This document shows positions 26,655 through 35,684 of a DNA stretch of 64,000 nucleotides, piece after piece. Made by a program: the position numbers and the translations under genes. Source of the stretch: Rhodopseudomonas palustris HaA2 (GTDB taxonomy: Bacteria; Pseudomonadota; Alphaproteobacteria; Rhizobiales; Xanthobacteraceae); contig NC_007778.1 in the NCBI RefSeq assembly GCF_000013365.1, forward strand, positions 4,946,501 through 5,010,500, written 5' to 3'. The notes under the pieces are model-generated. The model ran no database searches, was not told the origin of the DNA, and worked only from the letters and a program-made list of their open reading frames with translations. The first letter of the stretch is position 1; the number at the start of each line of letters is the position of its first letter.

Positions 26655-26950
26655 GTCCCGATCCGCGAGATCGACGCGCCGGGAGTCGATGCAGATCCAC
26701 CGCGCGATGTGAAGCTCCTCGGCCGCGCAGCAGGTCGGGCTTTCGATCCGAACGTTACGGATGCAATCAAGGCCGAGCTGATTTGAAATGACGCGGCAAC
26801 ATTCGCAGGGCCGAATGCATCGTCCGGATATGCGCGGCCGATCCGATGTGTTCCCGACGAGACGTGGTGCGCCGCGCGTGGGGCGAGACACGATCGACCG
26901 ACCAAGGCGACCACCCGTCCACCCGAGTCCCACCCGATGACGAGGCCTGC
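26655..26950. other. Spacer between lysR and the cyclase gene
   Basis: About 296 bases with no recognisable gene, RNA or repeat. The cyclase frame is open back to 26846, but its upstream part lacks family resemblance. The stretch should contain a promoter for the cyclase gene; none is clear. Confidence 0.35.
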
Positions 26951-27736
26951 TTGAAACGCCTTCAGCCTTCGCGGATCGTCGATCTTTCCAAGGAGATCGT
27001 CGACAATCCGGCCGACCCGTTCTTCATGCGTGTGAAGGTGAAGCATCACCGACACCGGCGAGCCCGCTGGCTGGTCCGGCTGTTGGGCCTCCCCTTCCGG
27101 CTGTTTCCAAGAGACTTCGACGGCTGGGCCGACGACACGATCACCCGTCTCGGCGTTCATGCGACAACTCATGTCGATGCCCCGTGGCACTATGGCCCGA
27201 CCGATCACGAAGGGCGCCCGTTGCCGACGATCGAGCAGATGCCGCTCGACCTGATGTTCGGTCCGGGCATCGTTCTCGACATGACTCACAAGCAGGACGG
27301 CGAGGAGATCGACGTCCCCGACCTGGTCAAAGCCCTCACCATGCATGACTTGCAGCTTGCGCCGGGCACGATCGTCCTGATCCGGACCGGACGCGACCAA
27401 TATCAGGGCCAGCCGGACTATTGGAAGCGCGGGACCGGCGTCGGCGCCCCGGCCACGGAGTGGCTGATCGACCACGGCGTCCGCGTCATGGGCATCGATC
27501 AGTGGGGCTGGGACCTGCCCTTCCACCATCAGATTCGCCGCAGCAGGAGCGAGGGGCGCAATGATTTGTTCTGGGCCGGCCACCTCGTCGGCCGACGCAA
27601 ACCCTATTGGCACATCGAACAGCTTCGCGGTCTCGAGGCCCTGCCCGCCCAGGGATTCCACGTCGGCGTGTTCCCATTGCGGCTCCAGGGCGCGTCGGCA
27701 GCTCCCGCGAGAGTGGTCGCATTCCTCTCCGCGTAG
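26951..27736 (+). CDS. Cyclase-family (kynurenine formamidase-like) metal hydrolase
   Basis: A 261-residue protein of the cyclase/formamidase family. The metal-binding motif HATTHVDAPWH (His70, His74, Asp76, His80) is intact, and the middle has DVPDLVKAL and VLIRTGRDQY. Members hydrolyse N-formylkynurenine, cyclic amides or related bonds. The first recognisable family sequence (RIVDLSKEI) begins about eight codons after a TTG at 26951, which has GAGG five bases upstream; this is the likely start despite the rare codon. The frame is open further upstream to 26846. An insert of basic residues (about 31-45) is unusual. Confidence 0.75.
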   Translation: MKRLQPSRIVDLSKEIVDNPADPFFMRVKVKHHRHRRARWLVRLLGLPFRLFPRDFDGWADDTITRLGVHATTHVDAPWHYGPTDHEGRPLPTIEQMPLDLMFGPGIVLDMTHKQDGEEIDVPDLVKALTMHDLQLAPGTIVLIRTGRDQYQGQPDYWKRGTGVGAPATEWLIDHGVRVMGIDQWGWDLPFHHQIRRSRSEGRNDLFWAGHLVGRRKPYWHIEQLRGLEALPAQGFHVGVFPLRLQGASAAPARVVAFLSA

Positions 27737-27821
27737 TTTCGCAGGCCGCGGCGCTCACAGGCACGGTGTTCCGAACCAGGCCTTGGGCAAATCCTATTCA
27801 CCGTCCGAATACGGCAGGGGC

Positions 27822-28322
27822 TCAGAGGGTCTCGCGCCGGCGCCGCCAGTTGCGGCAGAATTCGAGGGCGGAGATCATCTCCTTCTCGACGGTCGAGACC
27901 GAGACACCCAGTTTGCGGGCGATCTGCGGATAGGTCATGCCGTCGACCCTGCTCAAAAGAAAGATGCGCTGGGTGCGTCGAGGCAGCGTCTGCAGCGAGC
28001 GCAACAGCGCGTCGAGATCCATCCGGCTCGCAACCGCATCCTCGGGACCGACGACGCCGGGCTGAAGCTGCTCACGCGACACGCTCTCCGCATAGGAGGT
28101 ACGCACGCGTTCCGCCCGCATGGCGTCGCGCGCGAGATTTCGCGCAGTCGTCACGACAAGACCGACGTCGCGCTGGCCGACATCTCGGTTCATCAGCTTG
28201 ATGAAGGTCTCGTGGACGACGTCCTCGGCGGTATGGGCATCGCCTGTGATGCGGCGGACCAGCCGCTGGAGGTGGCCTTGCTCCGTTCCGAAGATATTGA
28301 GCAGTTCTGTCGCAGACGACAT
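27822..28322 (-). CDS. ECF RNA polymerase sigma factor, FecI-like
   Basis: A 166-residue extracytoplasmic-function sigma factor. Region 2 is LVRRITGDAHTAEDVVHETFIKLM; region 4 includes LPRRTQRIFLLSRVDGMTYPQIARKLGVSVSTVEKEM, as in FecI-type sigma factors. I chose ATG 28322 because GAGGG stands six bases ahead; an ATG at 28343 is an alternative. It is divergent from the siderophore operon. The matching FecR and STN-bearing receptor genes lie 10 kb away at the other end of the same iron island, so they are probably its regulatory partners. Confidence 0.88.
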   Translation of the reverse strand: MSSATELLNIFGTEQGHLQRLVRRITGDAHTAEDVVHETFIKLMNRDVGQRDVGLVVTTARNLARDAMRAERVRTSYAESVSREQLQPGVVGPEDAVASRMDLDALLRSLQTLPRRTQRIFLLSRVDGMTYPQIARKLGVSVSTVEKEMISALEFCRNWRRRRETL

Positions 28323-28433
28323 GGTACCCTCATCGTCGCGCATCAGCCCGATCCGAACAGCAAGCGTCCGGAGACAATATTAAGGCTGCCGCATCACTAT
28401 TTTTAACGATTCAAAAGCGATGTCTTCAGTGGT

Positions 28434-28448
28434 TACTACTGAGTAGTA
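28434..28448. promoter_or_regulatory. Dyad in the sigma factor / siderophore operon intergenic region
   Basis: TACTACT-G-AGTAGTA is a perfect 7-1-7 inverted repeat between the divergent ECF sigma gene and the petrobactin-type operon. It is flanked by GGTT and, eight bases to the right, AACC. It does not match the Fur or ICE motifs I know, so the binding protein is unknown. The other ~275 bases (28323-28613) hold an isolated TTCTAAA (28515-28521) and nothing else I can name. Confidence 0.4.
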
Positions 28449-28613
28449 CTCTAACCGCAATACGCTCGACAGTGTCAACGGCAACGACACCCCTGCGATT
28501 GCCGACTGGTTGAATTCTAAACTGTGCATCGGGCTCTCGTTTACGGCTTTTGCCGCTGCGGACCGTTTACCCCATGAGGCTCCACCTGCCCGGGGCGTTT
28601 CGCGGAAGTAGCC

Positions 28614-30404
28614 ATGCCGATGCCTTTGTCCATGCGCCAGGTCGCTGAACGCGCGACATTCCAGAGCTTTGCCAACTGCTATCTGCGCGAGGTCGACCCC
28701 GGCGTTCCGTCTGCGCACCAGCCGGAACGCGGCGGCGCGCCGGTCGACTCCATCGAATGGTCGTGCCCCGCCGCCGCGGCATCGCTCCGTGCCGAAATCG
28801 AGCGGCATTCGCTGTGCGGGCCGCTCCGCTTCGGGCGAATTTTCGTCTGCCGGGCGCAGGAGAACGAGTGGCGCGAGATCGCTCCGCTGCGGGCACTCTA
28901 TCTGATGGTCCAGGAATGCTACGCCGGCATGGGCGCAGAGCGGGCAGATGCGCTCCGCCACGAGGAGGCAGGACTGCTGGGTCGCGTGCTGACGAGCTAC
29001 TTTGGCATCGCCGACGGCCTGGAATCGGCGGCAGGACCCGCTGGACCGAGCTTCATCGATGGCGAGCAGAGCCTGATATTCGGGCACTGGATGCACCCGA
29101 CCCCCAAGAGCCTTCAAGGCATCACGGACTGGCAGCGGCCGACCTACGCGCCCGAGTACCGCAGGCGCTTCCGGCTTGTGTTCTTCGCGGTCGACGCGGC
29201 GCTACTGCGGCAGGATGCCGCGCCCGGCTGTTCGCTGCCCGACATTCTCGAAGCCCTGGTTCCGCCGGACCAACGTCCCCGATTGCATCCAGGTGAGGCG
29301 CTGATTCCCATGCATCCGCTGCAAGCCGAGGCGCTGATGCTGGATCCCGCGATTGCCGAGCTTGCCGCTGCGGGACGGTTGCGCTGCCTCGGTCCGATCG
29401 GCGCCTTTTTCTCCCCGACCTCCTCGGTCCGGACGCTCTACAGCGCGGAGGTGCCGTGGATGCTGAAGTTCTCGCTGCCGGTGCGGATCACCAATTCGTT
29501 GCGCGTGAACCGCATGTCCGAACTGGCAGCGGGCGTCGCGGTCTCGCGCTTGTTCGCGCGAACGGACTTTGTCGCGCGCCATCCGAGCTTTCGCCTGATC
29601 CGCGATCCCGCCTATGTCACGCTCGAACTGCCCGGTCGCAAGGAGAGCGGCTTCGAGGTCGTCTTCCGCGAGAACCCGTTCACCAGAGGATTCGAAAACA
29701 ACGGCGTGACGATCGCGGCCTTGACCGCCGATCCGCCGCCTGGAGCGCGCTCCAGGCTCGATCGGATCATCCGCGAACTCGCCGCGCGGAGCGGCGAGGC
29801 GGTGGGGGACGTCTGCAGGCGCTGGTTCGCGGCCTATCTCGACTGCGCGCTCGATCCGCTGGTCCGGATCTACGACGAACTCGGCGTGGCGTTCGAGGCG
29901 CATCAGCAGAACGGCCTGCTCGACGTCTCGTCCGGCCTCCCGAGCGCGTTCTACTATCGGGACAATCAGGGCTTCTATTTGTCCAACGCCCACCGCGACC
30001 GGCTGACGGCGCTGGTGCCGGAAACCGCCGGCATTGGCGGGCTGTATTTCGACGACTGCGTGATCCAGGAACGCTTCGGCTACTACTTGATCGTCAATCA
30101 GGTGTGCTCGGTGATCGCGCGCATGGGCCAGGACGAATTGGTCGCCGAAGAGGCGCTGCTCGCCGTGCTCCGCGACCGGCTGAAGCGCCTCGCGACCGAG
30201 CTCACCGGGGTCGGCGGCGAATTCGCGGCGAGTTTTCTCAGCCGGCCGACCGTCGCCGCCAAGGCCAACCTGCTCACACGGATGCTCGACATCGACGAAC
30301 TGGAGGTCGAGGACGGCCGCGCGATCTATGTGCAGTTGCCGAATCCGCTGTTCACGGCAAGCCGTGCCGCGCGGCAGGGAGGCGCCCGTGCCGCTGCCCT
30401 TTGA
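28614..30404 (+). CDS. NIS siderophore synthetase, AsbA-like (IucA/IucC family)
   Basis: A 596-residue NRPS-independent siderophore synthetase. The ATP/citrate-binding motif GHWMHPTPKSLQGI is at 157-170, and a C-terminal FhuF-like ferric reductase-type region follows. It would activate citrate and condense it with a polyamine arm. The order NIS-NIS-AMP ligase-ACP that starts here is that of the petrobactin asbABCD genes, so this is the AsbA equivalent, probably joining citrate to a 3,4-dihydroxybenzoyl-type or free polyamine. The next gene overlaps its last 17 bases. It is divergent from the ECF sigma gene. Confidence 0.85.
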   Translation: MPMPLSMRQVAERATFQSFANCYLREVDPGVPSAHQPERGGAPVDSIEWSCPAAAASLRAEIERHSLCGPLRFGRIFVCRAQENEWREIAPLRALYLMVQECYAGMGAERADALRHEEAGLLGRVLTSYFGIADGLESAAGPAGPSFIDGEQSLIFGHWMHPTPKSLQGITDWQRPTYAPEYRRRFRLVFFAVDAALLRQDAAPGCSLPDILEALVPPDQRPRLHPGEALIPMHPLQAEALMLDPAIAELAAAGRLRCLGPIGAFFSPTSSVRTLYSAEVPWMLKFSLPVRITNSLRVNRMSELAAGVAVSRLFARTDFVARHPSFRLIRDPAYVTLELPGRKESGFEVVFRENPFTRGFENNGVTIAALTADPPPGARSRLDRIIRELAARSGEAVGDVCRRWFAAYLDCALDPLVRIYDELGVAFEAHQQNGLLDVSSGLPSAFYYRDNQGFYLSNAHRDRLTALVPETAGIGGLYFDDCVIQERFGYYLIVNQVCSVIARMGQDELVAEEALLAVLRDRLKRLATELTGVGGEFAASFLSRPTVAAKANLLTRMLDIDELEVEDGRAIYVQLPNPLFTASRAARQGGARAAAL

Positions 30405-32121
30405 TATCGTCGACCGGCCGGAAGAGCGCGTGGTCCGCCAGCTCACGGCGGCGGCACTGTACGAGAACCTGTTCGGAGCGGTCGATCAGACCGGAGGCGA
30501 CGCGCGCAGCTTCTCATGGTGCAGCAACGGCCGCGCCTGGCGGGCGCGCGGCCGTCTCGGAGCCTTCGGACGCCCGCGGCTCGAAGCCGGAACAGTCGCC
30601 TGGCGTGCGAGCAGCGAGTGGCGGCAGGCGTCGATCGAGGACGTGGTCTCGGCCCTACCCTGTGCAGAGCATGACCGAACCCAGCTCGGCCGCGAACTCG
30701 CGCAGACCGCCGCCCTGATGCGCTCGAACTTGCAGCATTTGCCGCGTCGTGACCGACGGCAGATGACCTTCTCCGAACTCGACGCGGCGATCGACGAAGG
30801 CCATCCCTATCACCCCTGCTTCAAGTCGCGGACCGGCTTCAGCGAAGCCGACCACCGCGCCTACGGACCGGAAGCCGCCCACACATTCCGGGTGGTCTGG
30901 CTCGCCGTCGCGCGCGACCTGCTGCATCTGTCGCTGCCGGCGCGTGAAGACGTATTCTGGGAGCGCGAGATCGGCGCGGAGGATCTGCAACGGCTTCGCG
31001 CGCGGGCCGCTGCGCTCGGCCTCGACGAGCGCGGCTTCGGACTGATGCCGATCCACCCATGGCAATGGCGCGACCTGTCCGACCATCGATTGAGACCCCT
31101 GATCCAATCCGGGCGCGTGCACCACCTCGGGTCGGCGGGAGATCCCCGCCGCGCCAGCCAGTCGGTGCGCTCGCTGAGCAATGCGCGCGACCCACGCGCG
31201 AGCGGCGTCAAACTCGCGATGAACATCGTCAACACGTCGACGCGCCGCACGATCGAACCGCATTCGGTCGGCACCGCCCCGGTTCTGTCGCATTGGCTCG
31301 GCGAAGTCGTGAGTCGCGATCCCCTGTTCCGCGACCGCTACCGGCTCGACATCCTGCGCGAACATGCCGGCGCGATCGTGGACCGCGACGGACCGCTCGG
31401 CGGGCAGATCGCGGCGATCTGGCGCGAGAGCGTCGAGAGCAAGCTCGCCGGTGGCGAGGCCGCGGCGCCGTTGAACGCGCTGATGGCGGTGGAGGCGGAC
31501 GGGCGACCGTTCATCGAGCCGTGGCTGATCCGCTACGGCATCGACGAATGGATCGAACGCTTCATCGAGGCCGCCGTGCTGCCGGTCTGGCGACTCCTCG
31601 TCGTTCACGGCATCGCGACCGAGGCGCACGGTCAGAACATGGTGCTAGTTCACCGCGACGGCTGGCCCGAGCGGCTGATCCTGCGCGACTTCCACGACAG
31701 CCTGGAGTTCGTGCCGGGATTTTTGGCCAGTCCGGCGCTGGCGCCGGATTTCGAGACGCTCAATCCCTTCTATCGCGACGCTCAGCCCAACCAATATTAC
31801 TGGATGCAACGACCCGAGGATTTGCGCGACCTGTTCGTCGATTGCCTGTTCGTGTTCAACCTCTCCGAAATCTCGCATCTGCTGCAGAGTTTCTACGGCC
31901 TGAACGAGAGCGCATTCTGGTATCGCGTGACGCAGCGTCTCCTGGCCGACGTCGCCGAGTACAACCTCGATCCCCGTGTCGCCCGGCTCGGCTTCGGCAC
32001 GCGCGAGATCGTGACCGAAAGCCTGCTCGCGCGAAAACTCGGCCTGAATGGCCCCGACTTTCAGCACAAGGTCCCGAATGCGCTTGCCGGCCTTTCGCTG
32101 ATGACCCGAGAGCCCGCATGA
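30388..32121 (+). CDS. NIS siderophore synthetase, AsbB-like (IucA/IucC family)
   Basis: A 577-residue NIS synthetase with the motif EGHPYHPCFKSRTGF at 137-151, the conserved GLMPIHPWQW and the C-terminal EAHGQNMVLV and LRDFHDSLEFV blocks. The GTG start at 30388 has GGGAGG upstream and lies inside the end of the first NIS gene, so both are co-translated. The stop overlaps the ATG of the AMP-ligase gene (ATGA). By analogy with AsbB it adds the second polyamine arm to citrate. Confidence 0.87.
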   Translation: MPLPFDIVDRPEERVVRQLTAAALYENLFGAVDQTGGDARSFSWCSNGRAWRARGRLGAFGRPRLEAGTVAWRASSEWRQASIEDVVSALPCAEHDRTQLGRELAQTAALMRSNLQHLPRRDRRQMTFSELDAAIDEGHPYHPCFKSRTGFSEADHRAYGPEAAHTFRVVWLAVARDLLHLSLPAREDVFWEREIGAEDLQRLRARAAALGLDERGFGLMPIHPWQWRDLSDHRLRPLIQSGRVHHLGSAGDPRRASQSVRSLSNARDPRASGVKLAMNIVNTSTRRTIEPHSVGTAPVLSHWLGEVVSRDPLFRDRYRLDILREHAGAIVDRDGPLGGQIAAIWRESVESKLAGGEAAAPLNALMAVEADGRPFIEPWLIRYGIDEWIERFIEAAVLPVWRLLVVHGIATEAHGQNMVLVHRDGWPERLILRDFHDSLEFVPGFLASPALAPDFETLNPFYRDAQPNQYYWMQRPEDLRDLFVDCLFVFNLSEISHLLQSFYGLNESAFWYRVTQRLLADVAEYNLDPRVARLGFGTREIVTESLLARKLGLNGPDFQHKVPNALAGLSLMTREPA

Positions 32122-33389
32122 TCCGTATCGACGACAGACACTACGACGGCGCCCTGCTGCGGGCGATGAGCGAACGCGCGGCCCTCGCCTTGCGGATCGC
32201 GGATGGCGCTGGCCTCAGCTACGCATTGTGCCTGTCCGACCCCGCTGAATTCCTCACGAGTTTCTTCGCGATCCGCGACGCCGGAGCCAGCGTGATCCCG
32301 ATCCACCCCTCGACGCCGCGCGCCGCGGCGCGTCGGCTGGCGAACAGCGTCGGCTGCCATCGGCTGATCTGCGATGGCTTCGTCATCGAACACCTCGAAG
32401 GCGGCGCTGCCGGTCCCGGACGTTTGCTGCAGACGACCTCCGGCACCACCGGCGAGCCGAAGCGGATCGCGCGGAGCTGGGCCGAGATCGATCGCGAGAT
32501 CGACAGCTACGTCTCGTCGTTTCGCGAACCGCAGGACATGGCGCCCGTGATCGCCTGCCCGGTCACGCATTCCTACGGGCTGATCTGCGGCCTGCTCGTG
32601 GCGCTCAGGCGCGGACAGGTGCCGCATCTTCTGAGCACCGGCAATCCGAAATTTCTCATCGCCCGCCTGCGCGAAACTCACCGGCCGCTGCTGTACTCAT
32701 CGCCTGCGATGCTGCACACGATCGCAAGGCTGCTGCCGGCCGGCGAGACGATCTTCGCCGCGATGACCTCGGGCACGCTTCTGCCGGACAGCTGGTTCGC
32801 GACGATCCGCGCCCGCACCACGCATTTCTTTCAGCAATATGGCTGCTCGGAAGCGGGATGCATCGCGATCAATCCCGATCTGACCGCCGCCGACGAGATG
32901 GGGTACCCCCTGCCCCATCACAGCCTCGACACCGGCACCATGGACGCCCCGCGCGAAATCGTCCTGCGCGCCGGCGAGCGCGAGATTCGCACCGCCGACC
33001 TCGGTTACCTGAAAGCCGACGGCCGCCTCGTCTTCGTCGCCAGGCTCGACGATACGATCAACGTCTCCGGCCTCAACGTCTATCCGCGAGAGGTCGAGGA
33101 CGTGGTGATGGCGATGCCCGGCGTCACCGACGCCGTGGCGTTCCGCAAGCTCGACCCGTTCGCGGGCGAACGGGTGGCCCTCGCCTTCAGCGCCGAACAC
33201 GTCGTTGCGCCCGCCAGCTTGCGCGAATGGTGCGCGCAGAACCTCGCCGCCCACCAGGTGCCGATCGAGGCGGTGCGCGTCGCTCAGGTGCCGCGACAGG
33301 CAAACGGCAAGATCAACCGGCGCGAGATCGCGCGCCTGTATGCCGAGGGCCGGCTCGACGAGCGTCCTGCTGCAGAGGCGACCGCATGA
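32118..33389 (+). CDS. Aryl-AMP ligase, AsbC-like
   Basis: A 423-residue ANL-superfamily adenylating enzyme. The P-loop is TTSGTTGEPKRIARS (about 105-119), then YGCSEAGCIAINPD, the hinge ADLGYLKADGRLVFVARLDD, and the C-terminal lysine in PRQANGKINRREIA. It is shorter than free-standing acyl-CoA ligases, as AsbC is. In petrobactin synthesis AsbC activates 3,4-dihydroxybenzoate and loads it on the carrier AsbD; here the carrier is the N terminus of the next protein. Both gene junctions are four-base overlaps. Confidence 0.85.
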   Translation: MIRIDDRHYDGALLRAMSERAALALRIADGAGLSYALCLSDPAEFLTSFFAIRDAGASVIPIHPSTPRAAARRLANSVGCHRLICDGFVIEHLEGGAAGPGRLLQTTSGTTGEPKRIARSWAEIDREIDSYVSSFREPQDMAPVIACPVTHSYGLICGLLVALRRGQVPHLLSTGNPKFLIARLRETHRPLLYSSPAMLHTIARLLPAGETIFAAMTSGTLLPDSWFATIRARTTHFFQQYGCSEAGCIAINPDLTAADEMGYPLPHHSLDTGTMDAPREIVLRAGEREIRTADLGYLKADGRLVFVARLDDTINVSGLNVYPREVEDVVMAMPGVTDAVAFRKLDPFAGERVALAFSAEHVVAPASLREWCAQNLAAHQVPIEAVRVAQVPRQANGKINRREIARLYAEGRLDERPAAEATA

Positions 33390-34696
33390 CCCGCGAAGCG
33401 ATCATCGCCGCGATCCGCGCCGTGCTCGCGGAGCGGATGGACAACAAACACCTCGACGGCTTCGGCCCGCAGTCCCGGCTGAACGCCGATCTGTATCTCG
33501 ACTCGGTGCTGATGCTGAACCTGTTTCTGCATCTGGAGCTCGACCATGGCCTTCCCGCGCCCGAGGAAACCGTCGCGGGTTCGGATATCACGACGGTCGG
33601 CGACCTCGCGGCGTTGTTGGCCGACGAGATGCCCGCTCCCAAGGATGCGACGACCGCGGCGGACACCACCGCGCCCGACGTGCACGGCGAGGTCTATCAG
33701 GACATCAAGGTCCACTGCTTCGTGTCGTGCCTGTGCGACGCGGTGAAGGCCGCCGGACTCGATCACCGGCCGATGTATTTCAGCATCTGGGACGCGGACT
33801 TCGCGGTCTCCGAACGCTACCAACTGCTGTATCACACGCCGCAGATCAGCCACGATGTCTTCCGCCGCTGGTTTCAGCGGCTCTACGGCGTGCGGATCAC
33901 CGAGTGGTACGACCGTTCCGCGTCGAAGCAGGCCAATCTCGACACGTTACTTCGCTTGATGGCCGCATACCGGCCGACCGACAGCATCATGGTGATGCTG
34001 GACCTGTTTCACCTGCCGGAGCGTGAGAACAAGTTCAACCAGAACCCGTTCCCGCACTACCTCATGGTGGAGCCGACCGGAGCCCCCGAGATCTGGCATG
34101 TACGCGACCCGGATTTTCGCTGGGAGGGCCCGATCGCGCGCGAGCGTCTGCTCAACGCCATCGCCCAGCCGAGCGTCGCGGGCGGCTATGTGTTCGACCG
34201 CCGCGCGGTGAGGCCGCCCGCGGCCGCGGACATCCGCGATTTCTTCCTCGCCTGCTTCATGGCCGACGACAATCCTCTGATCCGTCGGGTGCGCGAGATC
34301 GTCGCCGCGCATGTCGAAGGTCGCAACGGACTGGGCGTGCGCGACCTCGACACCGCGCTGCGCGAATTGCCGGTGATCTCGATCCGCAAATGGGCCTATG
34401 AGCACGGCTTCGCTTACTTCTGGCGAGCGCTGCGCCTGCCGAACGGCGAATTCCTGCATTGGTGCGACAAGATCGAAGAGCTCGCGCTCGGCCTGAAGGG
34501 CCTGCACTTCATGATCCTGCGGCTGGCGCAGACCCGCGATCATGGCCACGCCGCGAAGATCCATGAGACGCTGGACAGCCTCGACGCGCTCGAGACCGCC
34601 ATCAAGGCGCGGCTGCGCGCGGTGTTTCTCGCCTGGTGCGTCGACCAGGGCTGGGCGCCCGGCTCCTCATCCGAAAACCGATTGGTAGCAGGATGA
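33386..34696 (+). CDS. AsbD-AsbE-like fusion: aryl carrier domain plus petrobactin transferase-type domain
   Basis: A 436-residue two-domain protein. Residues 1-80 are an acyl/aryl carrier domain with the phosphopantetheine serine in YLDSVLML (Ser40). A low-complexity Thr/Ala/Asp linker (about 85-104) joins it to a domain of about 330 residues (YQDIKVHCFVSCLCDAVKAAGLDHRPMYFSIWD...). I recognise this as the AsbE/DUF6005 type, which transfers 3,4-dihydroxybenzoyl from the carrier to spermidine in petrobactin synthesis. In Bacillus these are separate genes asbD and asbE. The single continuous frame shows no internal stop or restart. AsbE identity is from memory and should be checked. Confidence 0.78.
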   Translation: MTREAIIAAIRAVLAERMDNKHLDGFGPQSRLNADLYLDSVLMLNLFLHLELDHGLPAPEETVAGSDITTVGDLAALLADEMPAPKDATTAADTTAPDVHGEVYQDIKVHCFVSCLCDAVKAAGLDHRPMYFSIWDADFAVSERYQLLYHTPQISHDVFRRWFQRLYGVRITEWYDRSASKQANLDTLLRLMAAYRPTDSIMVMLDLFHLPERENKFNQNPFPHYLMVEPTGAPEIWHVRDPDFRWEGPIARERLLNAIAQPSVAGGYVFDRRAVRPPAAADIRDFFLACFMADDNPLIRRVREIVAAHVEGRNGLGVRDLDTALRELPVISIRKWAYEHGFAYFWRALRLPNGEFLHWCDKIEELALGLKGLHFMILRLAQTRDHGHAAKIHETLDSLDALETAIKARLRAVFLAWCVDQGWAPGSSSENRLVAG

Positions 34697-34778
34697 AGCT
34701 CCCGCTATGCAGTCTCCGTCACCCTGTGATCATCGCCCCGCGCCGGGCTTGCGGCCACGTTCTGTTCAAAGGCAAACC

Positions 34779-35684
34779 ATGTTCATGATCCGGTTGATCG
34801 CCATTCTGGCCGCTTGCGTGCTTCCGGCAGCAGCCTTCGCCGAGGCCGTCGACATCAGCACGGCGCGCGGGGTGGTGGCGCTGCAGGCCAAGCCCCGACG
34901 CGTCGCGGTGTTCGACATGGCGGCGCTCGACACGCTCGATCTGCTCGGCGTCAAGGCCGCCGGCGTGCCGGATCGGGTGTATCTGCCCGAGCTGAAAAAG
35001 GCTGCCGCCGGCGCGGAAGTCGTCGGCACTCTGTTCGAACCGGACCTCGAAGCGCTCAGCGCACTCGGCCCGGATCTGATCATTCTCGGCGGACGCTCCT
35101 CACCGAAACTGCAACAGACCGCGCGCGTCGCACCGACCATCGACATGTCGATCGACGGACAGGACCTCATCAAGGACGCCGAAGTGCGCCTCGAGGGCTA
35201 TGGCCGGCTGTTCGGCCGCGAGCAGGCGGCGCGCGAGGCGCAGCAGACTTTCATCGCCGCCGTCGCCGCGGCGCGCGAGGCGGCGAAGGGCAAGGGTCGG
35301 GCGCTGATCCTGATGACCAACGGACCCAAGATCTCGGCCTTCGGCGTCGGGTCGCGGTTCGGCTGGCTGCATTCGACGCTCGGCATCGAACCCGCCGTGA
35401 ACCCGATGAGCCCCGGAATCCACGGGGAAGCGGTGTCGTTCGAATTCGTCCGCAAGGCGGATCCCGACTGGCTGATCGTGGTCGATCGCGCGCTCGCGAT
35501 CGGCGCCGGCGACAGCCAGGCGCGTGCGACGCTCGACAACGAGCTGGTCCGTAGCACCAAGGCGTGGAAGCAGGGCCGCGTGATCTATCTTCCCGCGGCC
35601 GATCTGTACATTGCGGGAGGCGGCATCCAGGCCATGACCCGCGTGCTCGCGGCGATCACCCGCGGATTCTCGGCCACGCCATGA
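34779..35684 (+). CDS. Siderophore ABC transporter substrate-binding protein
   Basis: A 301-residue exported binding protein of the FatB/CeuE/FhuD type. A signal peptide (about 1-23) is followed by RRVAVFDMAALDTLDLLG, LGPDLIILGGRSS and the C-terminal lobe with VVDRALAIGAG. Relatives bind ferric petrobactin or other catecholates. Starts at 34779 and 34785 are both possible; AAAGGC precedes the first. The permease gene overlaps its stop by four bases. The position after the biosynthetic genes suggests uptake of the same siderophore. Confidence 0.88.
   Translation: MFMIRLIAILAACVLPAAAFAEAVDISTARGVVALQAKPRRVAVFDMAALDTLDLLGVKAAGVPDRVYLPELKKAAAGAEVVGTLFEPDLEALSALGPDLIILGGRSSPKLQQTARVAPTIDMSIDGQDLIKDAEVRLEGYGRLFGREQAAREAQQTFIAAVAAAREAAKGKGRALILMTNGPKISAFGVGSRFGWLHSTLGIEPAVNPMSPGIHGEAVSFEFVRKADPDWLIVVDRALAIGAGDSQARATLDNELVRSTKAWKQGRVIYLPAADLYIAGGGIQAMTRVLAAITRGFSATP

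Noticed and set aside
28511-28521. TTGAATTCTAAA as an iron-control (ICE/Irr) box
   Set aside because: Only one half-site (TTCTAAA) fits; the other half is poor, so I do not call it an operator.
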